DNA of 64,000 bases from Arcanobacterium haemolyticum DSM 20595 (GCF_000092365.1 NC_014218.1:1922001-1986000); one strand, 5' to 3'; shown: positions 44,130 through 55,915, counted from the first letter of the stretch. Translations and numbers: made by a program. The notes: generated by a model from the sequence alone, not told the origin.

Positions 44130-45374
44130 TTAGCTTTCTTTCTTCGGTGTCCGCTTCAGTTGCCTGCTGATCGCTTCGAGTTTGGGCTGGTAATGGAGCC
44201 GTGCTTTGCGTTCGAGTTCGGTGAAGGGGTTGAGAAATTCTGGGAACGTATCGTCGTGTGGTGTTTCCGTGTCGTAGTAGCCGTCACGACGGCGCCGGGC
44301 GGCTTCGTTTTCAGAAACGAGGTAGACGTCGAGCCACCGGGTTCGAGGGTCTGAATCGACGAAGAGTGCTTTGAAGAAGAGTGTGAGTGGGACTGCGAGG
44401 ATGGATCCGAGCATACCCACGATTGAGGTCCAGACAACCAGTGAGAAGAAGGTGACGGATGGGGAGAGTCCCACGATATCGCCGGTTAGTTTTGGCTGGA
44501 TGAACGTTTGGATGACGACGTTGATTACGGTGTAGGCCACGAATACCCACATCATTGTTTGCCAGCCAGAATCGAGGAGGCCGATGAGCATGGGTGGGAT
44601 AACGCCGATCACAAATCCGATGTTTGGCACGTAGTTGGTGATGAAGGCCCAGTATGCCCAGGTCCAGGCTAGTGGGATACTCATCCATTCGAGCACGAGC
44701 CCGTCGATAAAGGCAACGACAAGGCCGAATACTGTGGTAACGATCCAGTAGTGGCGGACGCGTTTTTCGAAGCCGCGTAGTGCTTCGCCCATGTTCCAGT
44801 GGTCTTTGTTGATGATGTGGGCACGGGAGCGGGTCACGGTGGTGTCGATGGTGAGGAAGAAGGCGGCGATGGCCACAATGGAGAGCAGACCACCGAAGGA
44901 GAATAGTGTGCCAACCAGGCTGAATGTCCATGACACGATCGAGTTAACGTTAACTTGGCTGGCGTAGGATGCCAAATCTTTCGTGTTAATTCCTTGGGTT
45001 TGTAGCCATTGGAGGAATCCGTACATGGTGGATTCAAACTTGCTGGAGTATTCCACCACCATGTCTGGCACTGGGGTAAGTGACCAGACTGTGATGCCGA
45101 GGAGCCCTGCGATGAGCGTGAGTGTGAGCACAAGTGTTGTGAGGGACGCTAGCCAGGATGGAGCCCGGTGACGCATAAGCCATTGCCCGAGTGGGCGTAA
45201 CGCAAGCACGAGTGTGAATGCGAGGAAGAGTGGCGTGAATACGTCAGCAACTGAATGTATGCCGATTCCTACCACAGTGATCAAGGCGAGTACGGCGAGG
45301 ATCATGAAACCGTTGGTTTCGATGTCGTGGTTAACCTCGTCGGCTTCCACACCGGACTTCTGTTCTTGGCTCAC
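44130..45374 (-). CDS. AI-2E (PerM-like) family transporter
   Basis: A 414-residue polytopic protein with about eight membrane helices and the family's C-terminal signature region (TGDIVGLSPSVTFFSLVVW, then GSILAVPLTLFFKALF). A charged cytosolic tail of about 75 residues ends KRTPKKES. Family members range from quorum-signal export to sodium/proton exchange, so the substrate is open. The start has an AGGAGGTCAGCG ribosome site. It is the first gene of the pair with the PBP. Confidence 0.85.
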   Translation of the reverse strand: MSQEQKSGVEADEVNHDIETNGFMILAVLALITVVGIGIHSVADVFTPLFLAFTLVLALRPLGQWLMRHRAPSWLASLTTLVLTLTLIAGLLGITVWSLTPVPDMVVEYSSKFESTMYGFLQWLQTQGINTKDLASYASQVNVNSIVSWTFSLVGTLFSFGGLLSIVAIAAFFLTIDTTVTRSRAHIINKDHWNMGEALRGFEKRVRHYWIVTTVFGLVVAFIDGLVLEWMSIPLAWTWAYWAFITNYVPNIGFVIGVIPPMLIGLLDSGWQTMMWVFVAYTVINVVIQTFIQPKLTGDIVGLSPSVTFFSLVVWTSIVGMLGSILAVPLTLFFKALFVDSDPRTRWLDVYLVSENEAARRRRDGYYDTETPHDDTFPEFLNPFTELERKARLHYQPKLEAISRQLKRTPKKES

Positions 45375-45395
45375 GCTGACCTCCTTTTAGCAACA

Positions 45396-45421
45396 AGAGC
45401 ACGTATCTACACACGTGCTCT
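45396..45421 (-). terminator. Terminator after the MFS gene
   Basis: AGAGCACGT / ACGTGCTCT forms a 9-bp stem with an 8-base loop between the MFS stop and the AI-2E-type gene. The T-run on the minus strand is short (CTTGTTGC). Confidence 0.6.
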
Positions 45422-45442
45422 CATTGTGCCAAAATCACGGGC

Positions 45443-46768
45443 TTACTGCTGTGAAGTAAGCACCATCTGGCGGTAAATCATAGCGATCATGCTGTATGCG
45501 ATCGCGCATCCGCAACAGACGTATGGGGACCATCCGGTAATAGGGAGTACTGCCGCTGCGAGCACGCATGCACCTACGAAAGCTGCATTGAACAGCATGT
45601 CATATAAGGAAAAAGCCCGGCCACGGTACGTATCGTCGGTGTCTCGTTGCACGATTGTATCCACTGCAATCTTGGCTCCTTGGATTCCGAGCCCAAGGAC
45701 GCCAAACGCAATCAACATCACTGGAAGCCGATAGCTAAACATCCACAAGATCTGGGAAAAAGCGCCCATACCGAGACACACGATGATCCAATCGTGAGAA
45801 CTCATACGGCGGTGTGCTAACGGAGTCACCACGATCGCTAACGCCTTACCAACGAAGGACATGGCCATAACCGTGCCAAAAATGACGATTCCCGACTTCG
45901 GATTATCCGGATCTGCCAGCAAGTTTCGGCTGATCAACAACACCATCATCATCGATATTCCGTAGATCAGGCGGTGAGCCGCCATGACACCGAGCGCAAG
46001 CGCCGGTGTTTTGCGGCTCACCACATGGCTAACACCATCCGCAAGTTGGCGAAGAATGTGGACGATGTTCCACTTCCGAATCTCGGTTGGCCCGAGTGAA
46101 CGCGTAGCCATCGTGGCTGCTGTGAAGCCGGCCGCAGCGCAGCACAGCGCCGCCAGAATCAATGATGTGACGTGCTGCCAGGGGCCGGCTGGCAACGTAG
46201 CTGAAAGGATTAAGCCAATAAGTGCACCCACCAGCGCGGCGATCGAACCCACGGTTGGAATAATCGAGTTCGCTACCACCAGGAGGCGTTCTGGGAGCGT
46301 GTGCGGGAGGCCGGCAGAGAGCGCGGCCAAGATGAATCTGTTCACACCCAACACGATCAACGCACCGAGGAAGACGATTTTTGTTTGCGGCGCAATTACA
46401 ACGGCCACGGCCAGAAGGCCCATAATCACTGCACGGGTCAGGTTCCCCACCATGAGGATTGATCGCCTATTCCAGCGGTCCAGCAACGGGCCAACGAACG
46501 GCACAACCACCGTGAATGGCAACAGAAGTACGGCGAATGCTAACGCCACCTCAATCGGAGTGCCCGCATGGTAGGGGCTAAAAAGCACAAGGGTGGCCAT
46601 GCCAGCCTGAAACAATCCGTCTGCCGTTTGCGAAATCAGGCGGATGGATAGTAGCCGCCCGAAGTTCGGATACGGCAACATATGTTTAATCAATGCGATG
46701 GGATGGCGCTTGCTTGGTTTCTCATCAATCATATCGGTGTCTCTAAGGACACCCTTAATTTCAGTCAC
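45443..46768 (-). CDS. MFS transporter
   Basis: 441 residues and about 12 helices. The loop 2-3 motif is PFVGPLLDRWNRRSILMVG, a variant of the MFS motif A. It resembles uncharacterised actinobacterial permeases found beside pcnA/murJ-type loci; a drug or metabolite exporter is possible. It is single, between pcnA and the AI-2E-type gene, all on the minus strand. Confidence 0.82.
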   Translation of the reverse strand: MTEIKGVLRDTDMIDEKPSKRHPIALIKHMLPYPNFGRLLSIRLISQTADGLFQAGMATLVLFSPYHAGTPIEVALAFAVLLLPFTVVVPFVGPLLDRWNRRSILMVGNLTRAVIMGLLAVAVVIAPQTKIVFLGALIVLGVNRFILAALSAGLPHTLPERLLVVANSIIPTVGSIAALVGALIGLILSATLPAGPWQHVTSLILAALCCAAAGFTAATMATRSLGPTEIRKWNIVHILRQLADGVSHVVSRKTPALALGVMAAHRLIYGISMMMVLLISRNLLADPDNPKSGIVIFGTVMAMSFVGKALAIVVTPLAHRRMSSHDWIIVCLGMGAFSQILWMFSYRLPVMLIAFGVLGLGIQGAKIAVDTIVQRDTDDTYRGRAFSLYDMLFNAAFVGACVLAAAVLPITGWSPYVCCGCAIAYSMIAMIYRQMVLTSQQ

Positions 46769-46853
46769 GTAAACAGATCACTTTCACTTGCTATACGAAG
46801 CATTGAGAAATGTTACCCTGTTTCCCACATCACCGCATTGGTCACATAAAGGA

Positions 46854-48347
46854 TTAAGCGTCTCTATCTTCCCACCAGGCTAGCAAACGGCGAGCAGCCT
46901 CTTCTTCACCCAGAGGCCCCTCCTCCATCCGCAGTTCAAGCAAGAACTTGTACGCCTTACCAACTTCTGGACCAGGAGTAAGGCCCAACAGCTCCATAAT
47001 CTTTCCGCCGTCAAGATCCGGACGAATCGCATCCACTTCCTCCTGCTCTTTAAGCAGTGCAATGCGTTCTTCCAGATCATCCATGCCAGCAGCCAGCCAC
47101 TGCGCCTTCCGGCGATTACGCGTGGTCACATCCGCACGAGTCAGCCGATTCAACCGCTCTAACTGCGGCCCAGCATCAGTCACATACCGGCGCACAGCAG
47201 AATCCGACCACCGCTGTTCACCATATCCATGGAACCGCAAATGAAGCTCCACCAACCGAGCCACAGCCTTCGTCGTCGCCTTATCAAAACGCAACGCCTT
47301 CATACGCTTCGCAGCCATCCGCGCGCCCACAATATCGTGCGCATGGAACGTAACAGAACCATCCGATTCATAACGGCGCGTGGCAGGCTTACCAATATCA
47401 TGCATCAACGCAGCAAAACGAAGAATAAAATCAGGGCGCGGAACCGCGCCATCGGCGTCAGTCTCCAACGCAATCGCCTGATCCAACACAGTCAACGTAT
47501 GCGTGTACACATCCTTATGGCGGCCGTGCTCATCAACCGTATCCTGCAAATTAGACAACTCCGGCAACACAATATCCGCCACGCCAGTCTCAACCAGCAG
47601 CTCCAAACCCTTACGCGGATGCGGAGAAATCATCAACCGGTGCAACTCAGCCTGCACGCGCTCAACCGAAACGATCTCCAAACGCGACGCCATCTCAGTC
47701 ATCGCCTCACGAACATCGTCCGCCACATCAAAACCCAGCTGGGCTGCAAAGCGAGCGGCACGCATGATACGCAACGGATCATCATCGAAACTCTGGCGCG
47801 CAGTCACAGGCGTACGCAACACGCCCGCCACCAGATCATCCAACCCGCCCGTGGTGTCCGCCAGCTCCATCGACGGAAGGCGAATCGCCATCGCATTCAC
47901 CGTGAAATCGCGGCGTGTCACGTCCCCCTCAAGCGAATCGCCATAATGAACGCCCGGCTTACGCGACTCAGCATCGTACTCCTCTGCACGATACGTTGTG
48001 ACTTCTACCACAAGACCGTCGCGAGAAGCGCCAATCGTGCCGAACTCACGTCCAATATCCCAGTGCGCCCCACCCCACGAAGCCAACAACTCCTCGGTCT
48101 CATCAGGCCGAGCAGACGTAGTGAAATCATAATCATGAATAGGCAAGCCCAACAGCGCATCGCGAACCGGACCGCCCACCATTGCCAATTCATGGCCGTT
48201 ACGTGCGAAAATAGATCCTAGTTCAAGAATTGCCTTAGGTAACTCACTCAAGCGCTTATGTGCCTGAGTTAGTAGCCGGGCACGCTGATTAAGGTCAGTG
48301 TCCGTCGTCGTCGTTTGAGAATTGAATACAGAATCGCTTGAAGTCAC
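46854..48347 (-). CDS. pcnA: CCA tRNA nucleotidyltransferase
   Basis: About 497 residues. The class II nucleotidyltransferase head has MVGGPVRDALLG and IHDYDFTTSA (the catalytic DxD), the RRDFTVNAMAIRL motif and DDPLRIMRAARFAAQ. A C-terminal HD domain (ALMHDIGKP) is typical of actinobacterial PcnA. The tRNA-Arg in this window has no encoded CCA, consistent with need for it. The start is uncertain: GTG at 48345-48347 directly abuts AGGAGG, an ATG at 48383 is in frame, and the open frame runs to 48521 over the divergent Nudix gene. Confidence 0.93.
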   Translation of the reverse strand: MTSSDSVFNSQTTTTDTDLNQRARLLTQAHKRLSELPKAILELGSIFARNGHELAMVGGPVRDALLGLPIHDYDFTTSARPDETEELLASWGGAHWDIGREFGTIGASRDGLVVEVTTYRAEEYDAESRKPGVHYGDSLEGDVTRRDFTVNAMAIRLPSMELADTTGGLDDLVAGVLRTPVTARQSFDDDPLRIMRAARFAAQLGFDVADDVREAMTEMASRLEIVSVERVQAELHRLMISPHPRKGLELLVETGVADIVLPELSNLQDTVDEHGRHKDVYTHTLTVLDQAIALETDADGAVPRPDFILRFAALMHDIGKPATRRYESDGSVTFHAHDIVGARMAAKRMKALRFDKATTKAVARLVELHLRFHGYGEQRWSDSAVRRYVTDAGPQLERLNRLTRADVTTRNRRKAQWLAAGMDDLEERIALLKEQEEVDAIRPDLDGGKIMELLGLTPGPEVGKAYKFLLELRMEEGPLGEEEAARRLLAWWEDRDA

Positions 48348-48411
48348 CCTCCTAGAGTGCCACGAAAAGCGTTCCCAACGCATATTCTCAGGCGGCTGTG
48401 AAGTAGAAGTT

Positions 48412-48918
48412 ATGTCGCGAAAATATCCGGCTCCGCCAGCACACGGACCGCGCAGAACCAATTCCGCGCGGCGTTCACCCCTGCCCATTGTGAACGAAAC
48501 CTCAGCCGGCGGCGTCATCATCTCAGTGCGTGACGGCCACGCCTACGTCGCCGTCATCGCCCGCCGAAACCGTGGCGGACGCCTCGAATGGTGCCTCCCC
48601 AAAGGCCACCTCGAAGGAACCGAAACCGCAGAACAAGCCGCCGTACGCGAAATATCCGAAGAAACGGGCATACACGGCCACGTCCTACGCCACCTCGCAT
48701 CCATCGACTACTGGTTCTCCGGCCACGATCGCCGCGTCCACAAAGTCGTCCACCACTTCCTCCTCGAAGCCCTCCACGGCACACTCACCGTAGAAAACGA
48801 TCCAGATCACGAAGCAGAAATGGTGGAATGGGTACGCATCGATCGCGTCTCCACCCGCCTGGCCTACCCAAACGAACGTAGAATCGTAGGCGTGGCACGC
48901 ACCCTCCTGGAGAAATAA
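48412..48918 (+). CDS. Nudix hydrolase
   Basis: 168 residues from ATG 48412. The Nudix box is intact: GHLEGTETAEQAAVREISEETG. A basic Pro-rich N-terminus precedes ETSAGGVIISV. It corresponds to the MutT-like gene that heads the nudix-DUF6049-murJ cluster in mycobacteria, divergent from pcnA. The substrate is unknown (a nucleoside diphosphate derivative). Its stop overlaps the next start (TAATG). Confidence 0.92.
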   Translation: MSRKYPAPPAHGPRRTNSARRSPLPIVNETSAGGVIISVRDGHAYVAVIARRNRGGRLEWCLPKGHLEGTETAEQAAVREISEETGIHGHVLRHLASIDYWFSGHDRRVHKVVHHFLLEALHGTLTVENDPDHEAEMVEWVRIDRVSTRLAYPNERRIVGVARTLLEK

Positions 48919-50909
48919 TGAACACACACATCCTTCGGTCAGTACTCGCAGCACTCCTTGCCGCCACGTTCAGCCCTCTAGCCTTCGCAGCTGAAAACGA
49001 AGCTGCCACTGGCCAAGCCAGCATCACCATCGAATCTGTAGGCGAACCCACACTCGCACCCGATCACGATCTCACCCTCACCGTAGCCATCGCCAACCCC
49101 ACTAAAAGCCCACTAGATATCACCGGGCTTACCGTAAAATCCCAAATATGGCCCGCCACCCACGCCTCCCACGTCAGTGCTTGGATGGCCGGCGAAACCC
49201 ACGGCTACACACTCCAAGAAGAGTCCACAGAACTCACCATCCCTGCAGGTCAAACCATTAAAAAGACCATCACTGTTCCACGCGCGAACATCACCTGGTC
49301 CAGCACCGCCTACGCCTGGGGACCACGCGGAATCGAAATCGAAGCAAACACCGGGAAAGATGCGGCGCTTACGGACCGCTCGTTCGTCGTCGTCACCCCA
49401 AACACCGAACTCCCCCGCACGCAATTCACCACGATCCTGCCCATCACCAACGCGCAACCCCAAACCGCGCTCAGCGGATACGATCTGATCGCCCACGCGC
49501 TCACCACCGATCATCAAGCCATCCCCACCGGTGGAACCGCCGGAAGCAGCGCCTACCTGTGGGATATCCCCGGCATCACCGCCGTCAGCGACCCCAACGT
49601 GCCCATCTCCGCCCCCTTCAAAAATGCGGAACTCCACGCACTCCCAGCCTTCGATGCAGATCTCGCCGCCCTCACCCATGCCGGCGCAACCGATCGCATC
49701 CCCACTTTCACCCGCAGCGCTGCCCCAGACATATTCGTACCCGCCGGCCCCACCGATCTAGCCACATTGCGCGCCGTACGCGCCGCAGGAATCCCAGCCG
49801 CAATCGTGCCAGACTCCCAGCTCACGCCTGCAATCCCGCAACTCTTCACAGCCCACGCGCATACCGGCATCACCATCGATGGCTCGATCATGCCCATCCT
49901 CACCGCGGATACCACGCTCTCCAACGCCATCTCCGGCACGCTCACCAACAACGATCAACAGATCCGCCTTGATGCACTGGACCGCCGGCAAACCGCCCTG
50001 GCCATGTCTGCGATCCTCTACCGGCAACAGCCAAACAATCAGCGCGCAGTTGTGGCGCTGCTTGATCGGGGTGCGAGCACGCGCGCCGATGCCGTCACCA
50101 CCCGCGATATCGTGACAGCCCTTGTAAACGCCCCATGGAACGAAGCCAGTAGCGTATCGAAGATACTCGCTACTCCTGCTACCGGGTACGAGTTTGAGGA
50201 TTTGCCGGAGTCCCAGGTGGCACCAGGTGAATTGGATGCGGCCGGGTTGGCTCAGTACGATGCGGCGGTGGCCGCGGTACATAATTTGGCATCGATTTTC
50301 GGTTCGCCGGACGATTTGGGGATGTCTGTTGATTCGTATTCGGCGCAGTTTTTGGGCACCCAGTGGCGTTGGTTCCCGGCCCAGCGTGCGGAGTTCGTGA
50401 AGGCGCTTGGTTTTGTGGATAAGAGTTTGCTTCGGATTGAAGCATCGTCCACGATTAATTTGATTTCTGAGAGTTCGGCGCTGCCGATTCACGTGACGAA
50501 CGGGTACGATTTCCCAGTTGAAGTAACAGTCACGTTACGCACGCCCGATTCGCGGTTGCGCGCGCTTTCACCCACGAAAGTGACTGTTCCGGCGAAGAGC
50601 ACCGCACAGGCCATGGTTCCAGTTGAAGCGTGGGGTTCTGGCGATTTGGATATTGAAGCACGGTTGTCTAACGACGCCGGTTTGACCGTTGGCGAGTCTT
50701 CTTCCGTTCACGTTCGGGTACGTGCTAATTGGGAAAATTGGGGCACCTTGATTGTTGCTGGGCTTGTTGGTGGTTTGTTCTTGGCTGGCGTTGTGAAGTC
50801 AATTCGGAAGGGGCGCCGTTCCCAGCCAGTCGATCCACAGGAAGCAGGCAAGGCTATTAAGGAACGTGCAGAGAATGCCAGCAAGCCACTTTCTCCCGAT
50901 GCAGAGTAG
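48918..50909 (+). CDS. DUF6049-like exported membrane-anchored protein
   Basis: 663 residues. The signal peptide ends near AFAAENE. A large exported part with an N-terminal Ig-like domain (LTLTVAIANPTKSPLDITGL) follows, then an alpha/beta middle and a second Ig-like domain near residues 505-595. One C-terminal membrane helix (about 607-626, GTLIVAGLVGGLFLAGVVKS) precedes a basic cytosolic tail. This is the counterpart of mycobacterial Rv3909 by position and layout. It is thought to work with the MurJ locus in envelope assembly, but no reaction is known. It is coupled to the Nudix gene. Confidence 0.8.
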   Translation: MNTHILRSVLAALLAATFSPLAFAAENEAATGQASITIESVGEPTLAPDHDLTLTVAIANPTKSPLDITGLTVKSQIWPATHASHVSAWMAGETHGYTLQEESTELTIPAGQTIKKTITVPRANITWSSTAYAWGPRGIEIEANTGKDAALTDRSFVVVTPNTELPRTQFTTILPITNAQPQTALSGYDLIAHALTTDHQAIPTGGTAGSSAYLWDIPGITAVSDPNVPISAPFKNAELHALPAFDADLAALTHAGATDRIPTFTRSAAPDIFVPAGPTDLATLRAVRAAGIPAAIVPDSQLTPAIPQLFTAHAHTGITIDGSIMPILTADTTLSNAISGTLTNNDQQIRLDALDRRQTALAMSAILYRQQPNNQRAVVALLDRGASTRADAVTTRDIVTALVNAPWNEASSVSKILATPATGYEFEDLPESQVAPGELDAAGLAQYDAAVAAVHNLASIFGSPDDLGMSVDSYSAQFLGTQWRWFPAQRAEFVKALGFVDKSLLRIEASSTINLISESSALPIHVTNGYDFPVEVTVTLRTPDSRLRALSPTKVTVPAKSTAQAMVPVEAWGSGDLDIEARLSNDAGLTVGESSSVHVRVRANWENWGTLIVAGLVGGLFLAGVVKSIRKGRRSQPVDPQEAGKAIKERAENASKPLSPDAE

Positions 50910-50956
50910 AATTTATCTGTAGTGGGTGGTTTCACCTTTGTTTGAAGGAGGCGTCT

Positions 50957-52945
<1,989 letters not shown>

Positions 52946-52991
52946 TACAACGTAAAATTAAAAGACTTATGTCCCAAGTAAAGAGGTACTC

Positions 52992-53939
52992 ATGAGCACT
53001 ATCCACGACGTCATCATCGTAGGTTCGGGCCCCGCAGGATGGACCGCCGCAACATACACCGGCCGCGCCGGACTTTCCCCACTCGTACTTGCGGGAACTC
53101 TCGAAGCCGGAGGTGCTCTTATGAACACCACCGAAGTTGAAAACTTCCCAGGCTGGCCAGAACCAATCCTTGGCCCTGAGCTGATGATGCGTATGCAGCA
53201 GCAGGCTGAACGCTTCGGTGCCCAGGTTCGCTACGAAGATGCAATTTCGTGCGATCTCGCATCTGACATCAAAACTGTGACAACAGCCGATGCCACCTAC
53301 CAGGCAAAGACTGTCATCCTCGCTCTCGGGTCCGAATACCGCAAGCTCGGTCTAGAAGGGGAAGCTACCTTTTCAGGTAAGGGCGTTTCCTACTGTGCAA
53401 CATGCGATGGCTTCTTCTTTAAAGGCAAGGAAATCGCTGTTGTTGGCGGCGGAGATTCCGCTGTTACGGAAGCTATTTTCCTTTCACGTTTCGGTTCAAC
53501 CGTCCACGTGATTCACCGCCGTGATGAGCTCCGGGCCTCTAAGGTGATGGCAAACCGGATCGAAGAGATCGAAAACATCAAGGTGCACTGGAATTCCAAA
53601 GTTGCTGAGATTCATGGATCTGGCGGCCTGGAAGCTCTCACGCTTGAAGATACGGTTACTGGTGAAACGTCAGAACTCCCAGTTTCTGGTTTGTTTGTTG
53701 CGATCGGCCACAAGCCACGGAGCGGTATGCTTGATGGTCAAGTTGATCTGGACGATCACGGTTATATTGTGGTTGATTCGCCGTCGGCTAAGACGTCACT
53801 TCCAGGTGTTTTTGCTTGTGGCGACGTGGTTGACTCCACGTACCAGCAGGCAGTTACTGCTGCTGGTACAGGCTGTGTAGCGGCACTCGACGCCGAGGCG
53901 TACCTTATTCGTATGGAGGCCGAAGCCGCCGCTCAATGA
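52992..53939 (+). CDS. trxB: Thioredoxin reductase
   Basis: 315 residues. The FAD-binding motif VGSGPAGWTAA, the redox-active CATC in YCATCDGFFF, the NADPH-binding VVGGGDSAVTEA and the C-terminal FACGDVVDSTYQQ are all present. It reduces thioredoxin with NADPH. trxA, often next door in related genomes, is not seen; instead a small coupled ORF follows. Confidence 0.97.
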   Translation: MSTIHDVIIVGSGPAGWTAATYTGRAGLSPLVLAGTLEAGGALMNTTEVENFPGWPEPILGPELMMRMQQQAERFGAQVRYEDAISCDLASDIKTVTTADATYQAKTVILALGSEYRKLGLEGEATFSGKGVSYCATCDGFFFKGKEIAVVGGGDSAVTEAIFLSRFGSTVHVIHRRDELRASKVMANRIEEIENIKVHWNSKVAEIHGSGGLEALTLEDTVTGETSELPVSGLFVAIGHKPRSGMLDGQVDLDDHGYIVVDSPSAKTSLPGVFACGDVVDSTYQQAVTAAGTGCVAALDAEAYLIRMEAEAAAQ

Positions 53940-54106
53940 TGAGCGAGCATTGCGGCATTGAACCGCGATTCTTCACGGCGCCCTGGTCTCTCCAGGGCGC
54001 CCAGCTGAAGCGAATCTTTGATGAAGTCACGCACGATATCGAGCTTCATCTTTTACATGACTTGCCTGAGTTAGCGGGGATACCTTTCCACTCTGACCGT
54101 CGTTAA
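53936..54106 (+). CDS. Small ORF translationally coupled to trxB
   Basis: A 56-residue frame (MMSEHCGIEPRFFTAPWSLQ...) starts inside the trxB stop (ATGATG) and ends at the TAA at 54104-54106, next to a parS site. The middle is amphipathic and acidic (LKRIFDEVTHDIELHLLHDL). No family is recognised. It contains an inverted repeat (GGCGCCCTGG / CCAGGGCGCC, 53979-54002), which could instead be a hairpin of the trxB transcript. Confidence 0.4.
   Translation: MMSEHCGIEPRFFTAPWSLQGAQLKRIFDEVTHDIELHLLHDLPELAGIPFHSDRR
53979..54002 (+). terminator. GC-rich hairpin after trxB
   Basis: GGCGCCCTGG pairs perfectly with CCAGGGCGCC across a TCTC loop about 40 bases after trxB. There is no T-run, so it may protect the mRNA 3' end or attenuate rather than end transcription cleanly. 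Confidence 0.5.
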
Positions 54107-54114
54107 TGTTGCGA

Positions 54115-54130
54115 TGTTTCACGTGAAACG
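54115..54130. promoter_or_regulatory. parS site downstream of trxB
   Basis: TGTTTCACGTGAAACG, 15 of 16 bases of the consensus, in the intergenic region before the aminotransferase gene. The remaining roughly 160 bases up to that gene hold its promoter and an AAGGAG ribosome site. Confidence 0.9.
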
Positions 54131-54291
54131 GAAACTCACGGCATTAAAAAGATCCCCACAATCCAATTATCAATACAAGGCCACATCCTTCTCACGCTTA
54201 TAGGAGCGCGACCAAAGCTGGCCTTACGCAGTGAACTCTTCACCGCTTTAGAGACGCACAGTAAGCACTGCTGTGCAACAAAGGAGTAATT

Positions 54292-55650
54292 ATGGCAGAA
54301 CATCAGGATGGCAGCATCAATATCCTCACGTCCGCCGCTGTCACCGCTGCCAGTGGTAACCGCACTGACGGCGATGAGCGCAGTGACGACACCGCAGATA
54401 ATGCTTCAACTTTTCACCCGCTCGTCCCACACGCTGACGAAGAAATGTGGGGGCATGCTTATTCGAGCCGCGCATTAAACACGAAACAATCAGAAACACG
54501 ATCGCTATTCGCTGTGGTGAACCGACCTGAAGTCGTCTCACTCGCTGGAGGTATGCCAAATATTGCAGGATTACCACTCGACTTTTTAGCCGACATGACG
54601 GCGCGCCTTGTTCGTCAACGAGGCACAGAATTACTCCAATATGGCGGTGGCCAAGGAGAACGTGAGCTCCGCGAGCAGATCGTTCACTTGCTAGGACAAG
54701 AAGGTGTTCACGCTTCCCCGGATCAAATCACCGTGACCACGGGTTCCCAAGCGGCACTCGATATCGTCACTCAGGTACTCGTGAACCCTGGCGATACAAT
54801 CGTTGCCGAAGCGCCATCATATGTTGGTGCTTTAGGCGTTTTTGCCGCTCACGAAGCTAATGTTGTGCACGTTCCTATGGACGATAATGGATTGATTCCT
54901 GAGGAACTTGAACGTACGCTCACACAGCTTGAATCTGAAGGAACACAAGCAAAATTTATCTACACCGTTCCTAACTTTCACAATCCTGGTGGAGTATGTT
55001 TATCGATCGAACGGCGCCCACAGATCGTCAATATTGCACGCAGGCACCGAGTGGTCATCCTTGAAGATAATCCTTATGGCATGCTTGGATTCGATGATCA
55101 AACGAACCGTGCACTCTATAACTGGAACCCCGATGGCATCATCTATCTGGGATCGTTTTCTAAAATCTTCGCGCCAGGATATCGAGTTGGATGGGCACTA
55201 GCTAGTGACGAACTTACTGCTCGTTTAGTGCTTGCGAATGAGAATGCGGTGCTCTCCCCAACTAAAGTTGGCCAGCTATCGATCGCTGAATATCTTCGTA
55301 CATATGATTGGCTTGGCCAAATTAAAGAGTACCGAGTAATGTATTGTGAACGCCGGAATGCCATGAATGTAGCTCTGAGCAAGTATCTTCCTCAATGTGA
55401 ATGGACTGTTCCCGGCGGTGGCTTCTACTTCTGGGTGAAACTTCCTGAAGGTATCAATGCACGGCACATGTTACCGCGAGCAGTAGATAACGGAGTAGCT
55501 TATGTTTCCGGTACCGCCTTCTATGCTGACGGCACCGGGGCTGACCACATACGCCTATCGTTCTGCTATCCAACTCCAGAACAGATCACTGAGGGTATTA
55601 GGCGACTCTCTAAAACGATAGAAGCAGAGATGTTCCGCTTGAATGACTAA
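54292..55650 (+). CDS. PLP-dependent aminotransferase, class I/II (LysN/MocR-core type)
   Basis: 452 residues. A polar, likely disordered N-terminal 60 residues precede a fold-type I aminotransferase: TVTTGSQAALDIV, the NPG-containing YTVPNFHNPGGVC, EDNPYGML and the PLP lysine in SFSKIFAPGYRVGW. It resembles 2-aminoadipate/aromatic transaminases related to the catalytic half of MocR regulators, but no winged-helix domain is present. The gene recurs between trxB and parB in related actinobacteria. The amino donor is unknown. Confidence 0.88.
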   Translation: MAEHQDGSINILTSAAVTAASGNRTDGDERSDDTADNASTFHPLVPHADEEMWGHAYSSRALNTKQSETRSLFAVVNRPEVVSLAGGMPNIAGLPLDFLADMTARLVRQRGTELLQYGGGQGERELREQIVHLLGQEGVHASPDQITVTTGSQAALDIVTQVLVNPGDTIVAEAPSYVGALGVFAAHEANVVHVPMDDNGLIPEELERTLTQLESEGTQAKFIYTVPNFHNPGGVCLSIERRPQIVNIARRHRVVILEDNPYGMLGFDDQTNRALYNWNPDGIIYLGSFSKIFAPGYRVGWALASDELTARLVLANENAVLSPTKVGQLSIAEYLRTYDWLGQIKEYRVMYCERRNAMNVALSKYLPQCEWTVPGGGFYFWVKLPEGINARHMLPRAVDNGVAYVSGTAFYADGTGADHIRLSFCYPTPEQITEGIRRLSKTIEAEMFRLND

Positions 55651-55711
55651 AAGACATTCTGCTGGACGACTAAGAGGCGTTCCATTTGAATGACTAGACG
55701 TCTTTCTTAAG

Positions 55712-55756
55712 TGACTAGGGGTCGTGTTACACACGGCGCTATGGACCCCTAAGTCA
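55712..55756 (+). terminator. Hairpin after the aminotransferase gene
   Basis: TGACTAGGGGTC pairs with GACCCCTAAGTCA (one bulged A) across a 20-base loop. It is not followed by a T-run. Confidence 0.5.
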
Positions 55757-55827
55757 TCTACAGAAAGCATGCTCCTCAACTGTTACCCACGTGCGAAACT
55801 GATTAAACAATCGACTACTTCTCTACG

Positions 55828-55876
55828 CTTCTCCAGATTTTTCACACTTCTCCAGATTTCTCACACTTCTTCAGAT
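55828..55876 (+). repeat. Tandem 19-bp repeats
   Basis: CTTCTCCAGATTTTTCACA and CTTCTCCAGATTTCTCACA are adjacent and are followed by a partial third unit CTTCTTCAGAT. They lie between the aminotransferase and parB genes, close to a parS site. Confidence 0.85.
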
Positions 55877-55878
55877 AA

Positions 55879-55915
55879 ATTAATAGCGGCTGACATGCTG
55901 CCGGCCGCTATTAAT
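55879..55915. terminator. Bidirectional terminator between aminotransferase and parB
   Basis: ATTAATAGCGGC pairs perfectly with GCCGCTATTAAT over 12 bp; TTTT follows on the plus strand and TTTAT on the minus strand. It sits between convergent genes. Confidence 0.85.

Noticed and set aside
47229-48221. 330-residue plus-strand frame antisense to pcnA
   Set aside because: It has Arg/His/Gln-rich shadow composition, while pcnA on the other strand has all of its catalytic motifs.
48384-48521. Extended start of pcnA at 48521
   Set aside because: The extension overlaps the divergent Nudix coding region, has no ribosome site and adds residues unlike other PcnA N-termini.
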